Below, piece after piece: positions 25,913 to 34,994 of a stretch of 64,000 bases of DNA. The stretch covers positions 441,882-505,881 of the forward strand of contig NZ_GL476320.1 of the NCBI RefSeq assembly GCF_000148725.1, in the 5' to 3' direction. This DNA comes from Roseibium sp. TrichSKD4 (GTDB lineage Bacteria > Pseudomonadota > Alphaproteobacteria > Rhizobiales > Stappiaceae). Made by a program: the position numbers and the translations under genes. The notes under the pieces were generated by a model. That model did no database searches. It saw only the letters and a program-made list of their open reading frames with translations, and was not told the origin of the DNA. Within the stretch, counting starts at the first letter, position 1, and each line of letters begins with the position of its first letter.

Positions 25913-26674
25913 ATGTCTTTGAGTATTGCTGAATTCAAAATTATTCAGGACGCATATGTGCGAGCTGCAAAAAGGATTACCGATGCGGGCTACAGCATCC
26001 GGGTTTTAGATGACTTTGAGGCCGTAAAGACCGAAATCGAAGCAGCACAGAAACCTCTCACGCCATTCTTTTGGGAGAGCTACAATGACTTCAACGGGCA
26101 TGACGCATTTTGTCTTGTGCTAGAGCAAGGCGGCAAAGGGCTGGCTTACATCTGCACATTGCTCATCGAATGCGGAAAGAGGAATTTCCACCAAACATAT
26201 ACGGCACGATTGAACCGGGTATATTCCCATGACCCAAAGGCAAGGCTTGATCCAAATTGGGTTTGCGACCCCATGCTTGAGATCAATGGGCTCGTTGCTT
26301 ACTCCGGCGATGCTGTACGCCACCCGGAATTTACCGGAAAGGATACCCTCAAAGCCTTTGGCTGGCTTTCAACGGCCTCGCTGTTCTTCACTGTCTGCTA
26401 CAACAAGGATGTTTCTTGGGTAGTGGGCACGGTTCGAGAACGAGATTATCGACGAGGACTAGGCCAAGTCTACGGAGCAACTCGCGTTGACCCGATGGCG
26501 GAGAAATGGCTTAACTTACCTGATGAACGCGAAGCGAATTACGCGTTCTGCTCCAGCTCTCGTTCAGATATTCTCTACCGTGCCAAATGCGCCATTCATC
26601 AGTCGGAACAACCAGAACCGACAGGATATAATTTGGCGTCCTTAAACCAGTCACGCCGATTTGAAAACGCCTGA
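25913..26674 (+). CDS. Hypothetical protein, 253 residues
   Basis: Start at the ATG 25913 (MSLSIAEFKIIQDAY). It is a mixed alpha/beta soluble protein with aromatic-rich segments (FFWESYNDFNGHDAFCLVLEQ) and an Arg-rich RERDYRRGLGQVYGA turn loosely like an acyl-CoA-binding P loop of GNATs, not enough to assign. Its 3' end overlaps the convergent gene at 26511 by 164 bp, which is unusual. One of the two frames may therefore be shorter than drawn. Confidence 0.5.
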   Translation: MSLSIAEFKIIQDAYVRAAKRITDAGYSIRVLDDFEAVKTEIEAAQKPLTPFFWESYNDFNGHDAFCLVLEQGGKGLAYICTLLIECGKRNFHQTYTARLNRVYSHDPKARLDPNWVCDPMLEINGLVAYSGDAVRHPEFTGKDTLKAFGWLSTASLFFTVCYNKDVSWVVGTVRERDYRRGLGQVYGATRVDPMAEKWLNLPDEREANYAFCSSSRSDILYRAKCAIHQSEQPEPTGYNLASLNQSRRFENA

Positions 26675-27068
26675 TTATTCGGAAATAGTCGACCGGGTAG
26701 GGCTTCAGGTGCCCTGGCGGTGTAACCTCCATTTCTATCCGGTCTGCTACCATATGTCCCTTTGATGCTTCTACGAAACCAGCAGCAGCAGTTTGGTAAA
26801 AGCGTGGGTCTTGGTTTTGTACAGACGCGGAATAGTCCTCCCCGAATTGACCTTCCATGATTTCATTCAGAAACGACTTTTTTCCGAGATAACCCATCTT
26901 TGGCAGGTTTTCACCATCAGCCCAATTTACATAGAGAAGTAGGGAATTGCTGTGCGGCATTCCTGAACGGAAAATTCCATTCTGATCCCTCCAGTAACCA
27001 TTCAGGTTTCGGATCATATCGCCAGCGGTGCCGGGGATGTTGGCAGGTTCAAACTTCGTTATCTGCAT
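26511..27068 (-). CDS. Hypothetical protein, third gene of an orphan operon
   Basis: 185 residues from the ATG at 27068, chosen because GGAGG lies 6 bases before it, whereas the ATG at 27074 touches that site. No motif is recognised. It is a soluble mixed protein with several Trp/Tyr/Arg clusters (RTPNYILSVLVVPTDEWRIWHG). The start lies inside the end of the preceding gene, and the 3' end overlaps the convergent 25913-26674 gene. Confidence 0.55.
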   Translation of the reverse strand: MQITKFEPANIPGTAGDMIRNLNGYWRDQNGIFRSGMPHSNSLLLYVNWADGENLPKMGYLGKKSFLNEIMEGQFGEDYSASVQNQDPRFYQTAAAGFVEASKGHMVADRIEMEVTPPGHLKPYPVDYFRIIRRFQIGVTGLRTPNYILSVLVVPTDEWRIWHGREYLNESWSRTRNSLRVHQVS

Positions 27069-27285
27069 ATCCATCCTCCATAGCCGCCATCATTGTTGCA
27101 AGCCGACTGAGGAGCTCGTCTTGCTGCTCATGCGACAAATCGCGAATATCTGTGGGGCTGCCGGTTTCCTCCAGCATCATGGAAATGAATTCGACGTAGT
27201 ATTGTTCGAGGTCACTTTCAGGCGCGATAAACAGTTTCTCGCCAAGTGATCGGGGGTATTCACTGGATGGAGGTCTCTTGATCAT
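27049..27285 (-). CDS. Hypothetical protein, second gene of an orphan operon
   Basis: 78 residues from the ATG at 27285. It is acidic and helical (DLEQYYVEFISMMLEETGSPTDIRDLSHEQQDELLSRL). It overlaps the first gene by 26 bp and the third by 20 bp, so the three are surely one translational unit. The short acidic-helix form is compatible with a small binding partner. No family is recognised. Confidence 0.5.
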   Translation of the reverse strand: MIKRPPSSEYPRSLGEKLFIAPESDLEQYYVEFISMMLEETGSPTDIRDLSHEQQDELLSRLATMMAAMEDGYADNEV

Positions 27286-27574
27286 CAATTAAACCCTGAG
27301 ATCGTATTTCCCTAACGGCGCGAAGCACTAGAAGGGCAAAATCGGTTGGGGCCACTTGCAAATTGCGTTGTTCGATCATCTGTCGAGCGCCTTGTCCGAC
27401 ATCTTGAATAAAGGCTTTAAAGTTCGGATGGTCCATCGGTATTGGGACTCTAGTAAATGCAATTTCAGACTGCTGGTCGATGCTTATATCATTAGTATCC
27501 GCGTGAAATTCGCGTGAAATTTCCTTAAAGTCATCAATGTATTTATTGACCAGTGCTTGAATAATATCGTCCAT
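27260..27574 (-). CDS. Hypothetical protein, first gene of an orphan operon
   Basis: 104 residues from the ATG at 27574 (MDDIIQALVNKYIDDF); a GTG four codons upstream is in frame. It is acidic and helical with no known motif. It is the first of three tightly overlapping minus-strand genes lying between the prophage remnant and tRNA-Ser, a common location for accessory or defence genes. No function can be assigned. Confidence 0.5.
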   Translation of the reverse strand: MDDIIQALVNKYIDDFKEISREFHADTNDISIDQQSEIAFTRVPIPMDHPNFKAFIQDVGQGARQMIEQRNLQVAPTDFALLVLRAVREIRSQGLIDDQETSIQ

Positions 27575-27894
27575 CAGGTGCCCCACTGAGGATCGCCGGT
27601 TGAGTCCCGATCAGTATCATACGCAACTTTCGGGAGTAAGTTAGCGTTAATTGACCACGGGCGACACGATCAGGTGAGGCACCCCCTTTTGCAAGCTGGC
27701 CTGCAATATATGTCAGCGTGAAGAACAATCTAAGAACAAAACTGTCGGGGTTTTGCAGAAATTTTGCAGCATTTCCGTTTTCGTTCTCTGCATGTTCCTG
27801 CATGAAACTGCAAGGGGCAGGGGAGTGGAAAAACCACCATCAACCCCAAAAAGGGCTTGCGTCTCAAGGCGTCGGCTTATAAACGAAACGAACC

Positions 27895-27984
27895 GGAGAG
27901 GTGGCCGAGTGGTCGAAGGCGCTCCCCTGCTAAGGGAGTAGGCGGGCAACCGTCTCGAGGGTTCGAATCCCTTCCTCTCCGCCA
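27895..27984 (+). tRNA. tRNA-Ser (anticodon GCU)
   Basis: Acceptor arms GGAGAGG (27895-27901) and CCTCTCC (27974-27980), discriminator G and encoded CCA (27982-27984). The anticodon stem CTCCC/GGGAG encloses a loop with GCT, reading AGU/AGC codons. A long variable arm and a GGTTCGAATCC T arm confirm a class II serine tRNA. An intrinsic terminator follows. Confidence 0.96.
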
Positions 27985-28010
27985 CTAGCCCCAGCGAAAG
28001 CGTTCTCCCG

Positions 28011-28032
28011 ATCCGGCAGCGGCCGGATTTTT
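28011..28032 (+). terminator. Terminator after tRNA-Ser
   Basis: ATCCGG (28011-28016) pairs with CCGGAT (28023-28028), 6-nt loop, then TTTTCC. It lies 26 bp past the tRNA 3' end. Confidence 0.75.
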
Positions 28033-28606
28033 CCGTTGTTTTGGAGGGTTATGTGGGAGGGGCTGAGCACTGGCCCCTGCGCAAGACAGCCAAAATCGTT
28101 CTCTCAAGGGCCGTATTCTCCAGACCTCATGACTGCGCCGATTTGGTGCAGAGCTTGTAAGTCATTGGGGTGCGGATGTTTTCTCGAGTACCCCTTTAAT
28201 CACTTCGACGCCGGTGGCATTCGCCGAGATGGAACTGAAATCGATCTATCGCAGTTCATCCTGTTTCGCTCGTAGGTGAGGGGTCACCAGTACCAAGCCG
28301 AAGAAGGCCCCTTATCTCATCTACTGTGAATGGCGGGTTGCCCTGGACGCCGAACCGGACGTTCGCACAATCCGCGGCGAATGCGGACTCAGAGCCCGCA
28401 GCGGAAGTCTTTAATTTGTGCTGCGTGCGCTCGCAGCGGACAAATTGCTGCGGAGGCGTTAACAGAGGCGCTGTCTTGCAGCAGGAAAACCAGCCATTCC
28501 TTCGGAGCGCAGATATTTGTTTTTACCTTTTCGCACCGGCGGCGGGGCTTTGTCGCAATTTGGCACGCCAACGCGAACGTTGGTTCCAAGTAATTCGCGG
28601 AATTTG
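28033..28606. other. Intergenic stretch without a supported gene
   Basis: About 570 bp between the tRNA terminator and the crotonase gene. Short frames exist on both strands, but none has a ribosome-binding site plus recognisable protein character. I found no second copy of the tRNA 3' end here, and no integrase. It is the left boundary of the catabolic block. Confidence 0.5.
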
Positions 28607-29452
28607 TCAGTCGAAGGGCTTATTGCGTGTCCAGTCGAATGTTCCGGTGTCCCGTTCCTGCACCGCCTGTTTCCAGCCGACTTGCTCCACGCGGGCCTTG
28701 AAGTTCATGCCCTCTGGCGAATGCCGAGTGATGCCGTCGAACACCGTCGCGAGGCGCTGGGTCTGGTTGATCTTTTCCTCGACAGCGGAATTGATCACCA
28801 TCTTCTGCATGGCCAGTTGGTTGATGGGAACGGTCGCCATGCGCGTTGCCAGTGCCTCGACCTCATCATCCAGTTGGTCATCGGGCACGGATTTCAGCAC
28901 CAACCCCATTTCGGCAGCCTCAACCCCGCTGATCTTGTCGCCGGTGAACATCATCCGCTTGGCCTTTTCCGGTCCCATTCTGTGCACCCACATCGCCGTG
29001 GTCGGGCACCCCCAGACGCGGGTGGGCATGTAGCCGATCTGCGCCGTGTCGCCCATGATCGTGAGGTCCGCACAAAGCGCGATGTCCGATCCGCCCGCAA
29101 CCGCAAATCCGTGCACCTTGCAGATTACTGGCTTCATCGCGCGAAAGAGCGACATGAAGGCCTGCGTATTGGCCCACATGAACTGGAAATCCTGCATCGG
29201 GTCCCAGGGCATCTCCTGTACGACCTGATTGGGGCCATTGCCTTCGGCATAATGGGCCAGATCGTAGCCTGCGCAAAAGGCCTTTCCTGCGCCGGACAGA
29301 ACCATAACGTGGATGTCGCGATCATGGTCGGCTTCTGCCACCGCCGCCGCCAGTTCGCGTGGCAGATCATCGTCGATGGCGTTCATTACATCGGGTCGGT
29401 TCAGGGTGATCCGCCCGATCCGGCCGTCTTTCTCGTACAAAACTTTTGTCAT
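28607..29452 (-). CDS. Enoyl-CoA hydratase/isomerase (crotonase) family protein 1
   Basis: 281 residues from the ATG at 29452, with GGGGGTGAG upstream and only 2 bp after the aldehyde dehydrogenase stop. Crotonase oxyanion-hole segments are AFCAGYDLAHYA and VHGFAVAGGSDIALCADLTIMG. The place where hydratases carry the second catalytic Glu reads YMPTRVWGCPTTAMW and lacks it, so isomerase, hydrolase or retro-type chemistry is possible instead of simple hydration. It is the last gene of the five-gene ligase/hydratase/dehydrogenase operon. Confidence 0.85.
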   Translation of the reverse strand: MTKVLYEKDGRIGRITLNRPDVMNAIDDDLPRELAAAVAEADHDRDIHVMVLSGAGKAFCAGYDLAHYAEGNGPNQVVQEMPWDPMQDFQFMWANTQAFMSLFRAMKPVICKVHGFAVAGGSDIALCADLTIMGDTAQIGYMPTRVWGCPTTAMWVHRMGPEKAKRMMFTGDKISGVEAAEMGLVLKSVPDDQLDDEVEALATRMATVPINQLAMQKMVINSAVEEKINQTQRLATVFDGITRHSPEGMNFKARVEQVGWKQAVQERDTGTFDWTRNKPFD

Positions 29453-29454
29453 GC

Positions 29455-30888
29455 TCACCCCCAATCGCTGACAGCCTTGACCTCCAGAAACTCCTCCAGC
29501 CCCCAGACACCGCCTTCGCGGCCAGTACCCGATTGCTTCATTCCGCCAAAGGGTGTTCCGGCCCCGCCGAATTTGCCGTTCATCTCGACCATGCCAGAGC
29601 GGAGTTGCCGTGCAACCCGTTGAGCGCGAGCTTTGTCTGCTGTCTGAACGTAGTTGGTCAGCCCATAGGGGGTGTCATTGGCCAGAGCGATCGCCTCTTC
29701 TTCGGTATCGAATGGTGTTAAGGTCAGAACCGGTCCAAATACTTCCTCCCGCCAGATGGTCATGTCGGGTGTGACATCGGCAAAGACCGTGGGCCGGACG
29801 AAATACCCTATGCTCAATCCGTCCGGTTTTCCCATTCCGCCGGCGACGAGCCTGGCACGTTCATCGATTCCTTGCTTGATGTAATATTGAATCCTGTTGA
29901 ACTGAACCTCAGAGACGACCGGGCCGATCTGACGGCCTTCGACGTCGGCAGGGCCGACCTCTGTATTCTCGGCCACAGTACGGGCGGTTTCAACGGCCTG
30001 CTCGTAGATCGAGCGCTCCACCAGCATCCTTGTGGGCGCATTGCAGGACTGGCCGGTATTGTTGAAGCAGTGGCGCACGCCGCGTGTGACCGACTTTTCG
30101 TCGGCATCCGCAAAGATGATGTTGGCACCCTTTCCGCCCAATTCCAGGCTGACACGCTTGACCGTGTCCGCTGCTGATTTGCTGATGGCTACGCCTGCGC
30201 GGGTTGAGCCGGTAAAGCTGACCATGTCCACTTGCCCGTGCGACGTGAGATGTGCTCCTACGCCTGCACCATCACCGTTCACAAGGTTGAACACGCCGGG
30301 CGGGAAACCGGCGGCGTCGATCATCTCGGCCAGCAGCATGGCGCTGAGCGGGGCCTGCTCCGCTGGTTTCAGCACCATGGTGCATCCCGCAGCCAGCGCA
30401 GGCGCAACCTTGAGCATGACCTGGTTCATCGGCCAGTTCCAGGGCGTGATCAGGGCGCAGACCCCGACCGGTTCATAGAGGATCATGTCGCCCGGCGCGT
30501 GGTCGCCTAACGGGCGCTCAAAGGCAAAGCCCTTCGCCGTGCGGATGGTGTGTTTCAGATGCCCGGCCCCGGCCCCCACCTGAGCCGTCTGTGCCAAGGC
30601 AATCGGCGCGCCCATCTCGGTGCTGATCGCCTGTGCCATTTCACCCGCGCGTTCCTTGTAGATGTCCATCAACCGTTCCAGCGCGGCGATCCGGGCATCT
30701 GGTTTTGTCTCTGCCCAGCCAGGAAAGGCTGCCTTGGCTGCGTTAACGGCCGCATCGGCATCCGCGTCGCCGCCGAGCGTGATCGTGGCGATCTTCTCTT
30801 CCGTGGAGGGGTCTTCCACGGCCATCTCTCGGCCGTCAATCGAAGCAACCCATTGTCCATTGATGTAATGTTTTGTGGCATCTTGCAT
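29455..30888 (-). CDS. Aldehyde dehydrogenase family protein
   Basis: 477 residues, full length. It has the NAD-binding and catalytic landmarks: PWNWPMNQVMLKVAPALAAG, FTGSTRAGVAIS, catalytic Glu in LELGGKGANIIFAD and nucleophile Cys in NNTGQSCNAPTRML, then EEVFGPVLTL near the end. It oxidises an aldehyde to the acid, or to the CoA ester if acylating. The preceding 15-bp gap to the ligase gene and the AGGACA site indicate one operon. The substrate is probably an aldehyde released by the pathway, such as acetaldehyde or a semialdehyde. Confidence 0.9.
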   Translation of the reverse strand: MQDATKHYINGQWVASIDGREMAVEDPSTEEKIATITLGGDADADAAVNAAKAAFPGWAETKPDARIAALERLMDIYKERAGEMAQAISTEMGAPIALAQTAQVGAGAGHLKHTIRTAKGFAFERPLGDHAPGDMILYEPVGVCALITPWNWPMNQVMLKVAPALAAGCTMVLKPAEQAPLSAMLLAEMIDAAGFPPGVFNLVNGDGAGVGAHLTSHGQVDMVSFTGSTRAGVAISKSAADTVKRVSLELGGKGANIIFADADEKSVTRGVRHCFNNTGQSCNAPTRMLVERSIYEQAVETARTVAENTEVGPADVEGRQIGPVVSEVQFNRIQYYIKQGIDERARLVAGGMGKPDGLSIGYFVRPTVFADVTPDMTIWREEVFGPVLTLTPFDTEEEAIALANDTPYGLTNYVQTADKARAQRVARQLRSGMVEMNGKFGGAGTPFGGMKQSGTGREGGVWGLEEFLEVKAVSDWG

Positions 30889-30903
30889 GGCGTGTCCTGT
30901 TGT

Positions 30904-32508
30904 TCAGAGTTCAGTGAATTCCCCAGCGACAAACCGGTCGCGGAGGATGAATTTCTGGATTTTGCCCGAGCCGGTCAGGGGGAAGTCCTCGACCTGCACC
31001 CAAACATTCGGGGTTTTCTGCGGCGACATGTTCGCGCGGCAGTGGGCATGAAGCGCGGATTTGTCGAGCGGTCCTGTGCTGCGGATGAAGGCACCGATGA
31101 CCTCGTCCCATTTCGGGTCCGGCAAGCCGACCACGGCGACCTCGGCCACGCAGCCATATTCCAGCAGACAGTTCTCGATCTCGGCCGGGAAATGTTTCTC
31201 GCCACCGCGGATGATCATTTCCTTAACCCGTCCCGTCACGGTGACGTAGCCGCGCGCATCCATCCGGCCCAGATCGCCGGTGTGTAGCCAACCCATCGCG
31301 TCGACAGTCTCGGACGTGGCCTTTGGGTTGTCGTTGTATTCCAGCATGACACATGGGCCGCGGGCACAGATCTCCTCAACCTCGCCAATGGCGACGGCGC
31401 AATTGTCATCGACGCTGCGGATTGAGACCTCGGTCTGAGCCACCGGTTGACCAGCGGTATTGCAGATGTCGTCAATACTGTCTGACAAATGATGTTGCGT
31501 GATCACCGGACAATGTTCAGTTTGGCCATAGAGCGTCGAAAATCCGGCCCCCATCAGGGCCTGCACTTGGCGCACCAATTCGGGTGCGACCATCGAGCCG
31601 CCGCAGCTGACAAGCTTCAGGGCCGACAGGTCGCGTGGCCGAGTTTCCTGTGCGTCGAGCAGCGCCACCACCATGGTCGGCACGCCAAGGATGATGTCCG
31701 TGCCGTTTGCTTCCAACTGATCCAGCACGACGTCCGGATCGAACAGGCAGATCAGCACCATCCGGCAGCCCGCCTGAAGGCAGCCCAGCGTGACCATGCC
31801 GCAACCCGAAGTGTGGAACATCGGCATGATATTGACCCAGGTGGTGGCCCTGGTCGCGCCGCAGCGGGACGCGTAGAAGCGCGCATTGTTGACCAATCCG
31901 CGATGGCTCAGCACCGCCCCTTTGGGAAAGCCGGTCGTGCCGGATGTATACTGGATCATCGCCGCAGCCTCGGGGGTCACATCGGTCAACGCGGGTGGAC
32001 GGACGCCCTCTGCATAAAGCGCTTTGCTTTCCATGTCCGTGACTTCGCGGATGGCTGGGATACGAGCCGCGACCTCAGCCCCAATCCGGCCCATCGGGTT
32101 GCCGCGGAATTCCTCGACAAGGAACAGGGCAACCGCGCCGGATTGCTCCAACACATAGGACAGTTTGCGCGCCTGAAAGGCTGGGTTCGCGGTCACCAGC
32201 ACCAGCCCGGACAGCGCGCAGGCATATTCCATCAATACCCATTCGGGACTGTTGGGCGACCAGGCGGCTACGCGTTCACCGGGGGCGAAACGGGTGGCGA
32301 GCGTCATGGCCAGCCGTTCAGCATCGGACAGCAGTTCGGAATAGGTCCAACGTCGCCCCTCTGATCCGTCCTGCCGGATTTCGACCAAAGCCTCGGCATC
32401 CCGGCGCGCCGCAGCCACCTCGCGCAGCAATGCGCCGATGGTGATGTCGCGCGTCTCCATGTCGGACTGGGCCGGAGCATGGGATGTCGTGAGGCTCAGC
32501 TCATACAT
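30904..32508 (-). CDS. AMP-forming acyl-CoA synthetase 1
   Basis: 534 residues from the ATG at 32508, which overlaps the upstream crotonase stop by 8 bp; a longer frame reaching 32616 is a shadow of that gene. Adenylate motifs: QYTSGTTGFPKGAVLSH, a STLYGQTEHCP turn, GWLHTGDLGRMD and the C-domain GSGKIQKFILRD Lys. Such ligases activate short- or medium-chain carboxylates. It is clearly paralogous to the interrupted ligase upstream in the same operon (shared TIGALLREVAA-like N terminus). Confidence 0.9.
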   Translation of the reverse strand: MYELSLTTSHAPAQSDMETRDITIGALLREVAAARRDAEALVEIRQDGSEGRRWTYSELLSDAERLAMTLATRFAPGERVAAWSPNSPEWVLMEYACALSGLVLVTANPAFQARKLSYVLEQSGAVALFLVEEFRGNPMGRIGAEVAARIPAIREVTDMESKALYAEGVRPPALTDVTPEAAAMIQYTSGTTGFPKGAVLSHRGLVNNARFYASRCGATRATTWVNIMPMFHTSGCGMVTLGCLQAGCRMVLICLFDPDVVLDQLEANGTDIILGVPTMVVALLDAQETRPRDLSALKLVSCGGSMVAPELVRQVQALMGAGFSTLYGQTEHCPVITQHHLSDSIDDICNTAGQPVAQTEVSIRSVDDNCAVAIGEVEEICARGPCVMLEYNDNPKATSETVDAMGWLHTGDLGRMDARGYVTVTGRVKEMIIRGGEKHFPAEIENCLLEYGCVAEVAVVGLPDPKWDEVIGAFIRSTGPLDKSALHAHCRANMSPQKTPNVWVQVEDFPLTGSGKIQKFILRDRFVAGEFTEL

Positions 32509-33292
32509 CGCTGAAATCGCCCCCTCGACCCTTGCCGCTGGAGAAGCGGGCTGCACCTTCGACACCTTTGGTGACCTCGGCCTTGCTGCCCCGCCATTCC
32601 TGTCGAAGAGCGTCACGTTCAGTTAACCCGTGCTGTGTCCGCACGGACCGCCGATCTGCGCGCATGCAGCTTTGTGGGAAACGTGCGATGTCCTGGGCCA
32701 GGGCTTCGGCCTTGGCGCGCGCGTCACCTTCGGGCACGATATATTCGCACAACCCGATCCGCAGGGCCTCGTCCGCATTCACGCGCCGCCCGGTCAGGAT
32801 CAGGTCCATGGCGCGACCTTCGCCCACCAGACGCGGCAGGCGCACCGTGCCACCGTCTATCAGCGGAATACCCCAACGGCGGCAATAGACCCCCATGAAG
32901 GCGGTTTCTTCCATCACCCGGATATCGCACCAAAGCGCCAGTTCCATGCCACCCGCCACGGCAGGCCCGGCCACAGCGGCGATCACCGGTTTGGACAGAT
33001 CTAACCGGCTTGGCCCCATGGCGGCCATCGGTGGTTCGCCCTCATCGGGAAAGTCGAACGGATCTAGCGCTTCGGCCCCGGCAAGAGACGCCGCATGTTT
33101 CAAATCCCACCCGGCGCAAAAGGCACCGCCTTCGCCCCAGAACACGGCAACGCTGGCGGTGACGTCCGCATCAAACGACTGGAACGCCTCAAAAAGTGCC
33201 GTGGCACTTTCCGGATCCATGGCATTGCGAGCCTCTGGGCGGGAATGGATGATGGTCCAGACCGGACCATCCTTTTCGACGCGAACGCTCAT
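32501..33292 (-). CDS. Enoyl-CoA hydratase/isomerase (crotonase) family protein 2
   Basis: 263 residues starting MSVRVEKDGPVWTI. Oxyanion segments are AFCAGWDLKHAAS and VAGPAVAGGMELALWCDIRVM. The second catalytic position is an Asp (GIPLIDGGTVRLPRLVG) where classical hydratases have Glu, typical of the EchA-like group. It starts within the stop of the interrupted ligase (4-bp overlap) and overlaps ligase 1 by 8 bp, so the order is ligase, crotonase, ligase, ALDH, crotonase. Confidence 0.88.
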   Translation of the reverse strand: MSVRVEKDGPVWTIIHSRPEARNAMDPESATALFEAFQSFDADVTASVAVFWGEGGAFCAGWDLKHAASLAGAEALDPFDFPDEGEPPMAAMGPSRLDLSKPVIAAVAGPAVAGGMELALWCDIRVMEETAFMGVYCRRWGIPLIDGGTVRLPRLVGEGRAMDLILTGRRVNADEALRIGLCEYIVPEGDARAKAEALAQDIARFPQSCMRADRRSVRTQHGLTERDALRQEWRGSKAEVTKGVEGAARFSSGKGRGGDFSDV

Positions 33293-34893
33293 TGCAGAAC
33301 CTCTCCGTAGTTACCTGCGAGGAACTTCTCGCGAATCGCGAATTTCTGCACCTTGCCAGAGCCCATTAAGGGCAAGTCCGGCACACGCACCCAGACCGAT
33401 GGCGTTTTCTGCGCGGACAGATACGCCCGGCAATGGGTGCGCAAATCAGCCACGTCGAACGGCCCATCGGACAGGATGAATGCCGCGATCACCTCTCCCC
33501 ATTTCTCGTCCGGCAGGCCAACCACGGCGACTTGTGCCACATGCCTGTGGGTCACCAACACCGCTTCGATCTCGGCCGGGAAATGGTTTTCACCACCGCG
33601 GATGATCATGTCCTTCACACGGCCCGTCACCCGCACGAACCCCTGAGCGTCCATCGTGCCCAGATCGCCGGTATGCAGCCAGCCTTCGCCATCGATGGCG
33701 GCGTCAGTGGCTTCGAGGTTGTCGTTGTAGCCGATCATCACCGCGTAGGATCTTGCGCAAATCTCGCCAACTTCACCTATTGAGAGCACCCGATTATCTT
33801 CAGGCGAACGGATTGAAACTTCGGTCTGTGGCAGCGGCTGGCCTGCCGTCTCCACGATCTGTTCAAGCGTGGCCTCGACAGGGTTCAGGCAGATCATCGG
33901 GCTGTGCTCCGTCTGCCCGAAAGCGCTGAGCAGATGGCATCCAAGACGATCCTTCACCCGCCGCACCAGATCGGGTGGCACCGGTGCGCCACCTGTCGTA
34001 ATGACCTCAAGCGAGGACATGTCGCGCGAGGTTCTATCCAGCGATTCCAGCAGGTTGAACAGCATGGTGGGAACGGCAAAACAGGTTGTGACGCCCTGTT
34101 CCTCGATCAATCGCGCAAAAACATCCGCATCGAACCGCTTGATCAGCAGCATTTTGCAAGCGGCCTGAAGGCACCCGAGCGCCCCCGTCGCACAGCCCGC
34201 CGTGTGAAAGAGCGGCATGAAATTGGCCCAGACCGAGTGCGGCCCGACCTGCTTGCGCGCGCAAAACAGCCGCGCGTTGTTCACCAGGTTCTTGTGGCTG
34301 AGCACCGCGCCTTTGGGAAAACCGGTTGTTCCCGAGGTATATTGGATCTGCGCGGCATCGTCTGGCTGGACGTCCGGCAGCACGGTGGGCCGCTCTCCAT
34401 GGGCATAGAGCGCATCTTCGTCTTTCAGATTGACGACCTCGCGCAATGCTGTGTTGCCGCTTGTCGCCTCGTGCGCAATCTCATCCATCGGATTGCCTCG
34501 GAACCCGTCCACCATGAACAGGCCGACGGCACCGGATTGTTCCAGCACATATCTGAGTTCAGCGGCCTGAAACGACGGATTGGCCGTGACCAGAACCAGC
34601 CCTGCCAACCCACAGGCATATTCCATGAATATCCATTCCGGGATGTTGGGGGCCCAGACAACGACCCGCTCGCCGGGTGCAAACCGAGTGCTGAGCGACA
34701 GAGCCAACTGCTCGGACCGCTCCAGCAGTACAGCATACGTCCACTGATCTCCGCAAAGCCCGCTGTCATCCACATCCACCATTGCCACCTATGCAGGATG
34801 CGTCGCCGCAATCTCGCGTAGCAAACCGCCAACGGTGATATCGCGTATCTCGGTTCCGGGCTGTGCCGGGTAATAGGATGTTGTCAGCTTCAC
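33289..34893 (-). pseudogene. AMP-forming acyl-CoA synthetase 2, interrupted by an in-frame TAG
   Basis: Reading from GTG 34891-34893 (AGGGG upstream) gives VKLTTSYYPAQPGTEIRDI and then a TVGGLLREIAATHPA segment like ligase 1, then TAG (34789-34791), then VAMVDVDDSGLCGDQWTYAVLL and an intact ligase to 33289. All core motifs are present (QYTSGTTGFPKGAVLSH, GWLHTGDLGTMD, GSGKVQKFAIRE). The TAG removes only the first 34 residues if translation restarts at GTG 34786-34788. Either this is a nonsense allele, possibly CAG to TAG, or a shortened ligase is made. It is the first gene of the operon, divergent from a LysR gene. Confidence 0.75.
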
Positions 34894-34955
34894 GACGGAT
34901 GCCCCTGTTTTGCGTGATCGCGCAGACCATTGCACAGGCAGGGCGCGCTGCATAA

Positions 34956-34978
34956 TATCAATGGATCATATTTTGATA
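34956..34978. promoter_or_regulatory. LysR-type binding box in the divergent promoter region
   Basis: Perfect inverted repeat TATCAA-N11-TTGATA, which contains the T-N11-A spacing of LysR-type regulator sites. It lies between the start of the ligase operon (34893) and the LysR gene (34995), 16 bp upstream of the latter, where such regulators bind to control both directions. Confidence 0.65.
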
Positions 34979-34994
34979 ACTTTTGGATATCGCA

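Noticed and set aside
28036-28593. Short frames between tRNA-Ser and the crotonase gene
   Set aside because: No ribosome-binding sites, unusual composition and overlapping frames on both strands; not supported as genes.
29455-30888. Assigning the block as a standard dmdBCD cluster
   Set aside because: No DmdC-type acyl-CoA dehydrogenase lies in it, ligases and crotonases are doubled, and the GcvT-like protein is not clearly DmdA.
16540-34791. Pyrrolysine coding as the explanation of the two in-frame TAG codons, prompted by the MttB-type gene in the same window
   Set aside because: The MttB homologue itself has no internal TAG, no pylT or pylS is visible, several genes end with TAG as a normal stop, and neither interrupted family uses pyrrolysine.
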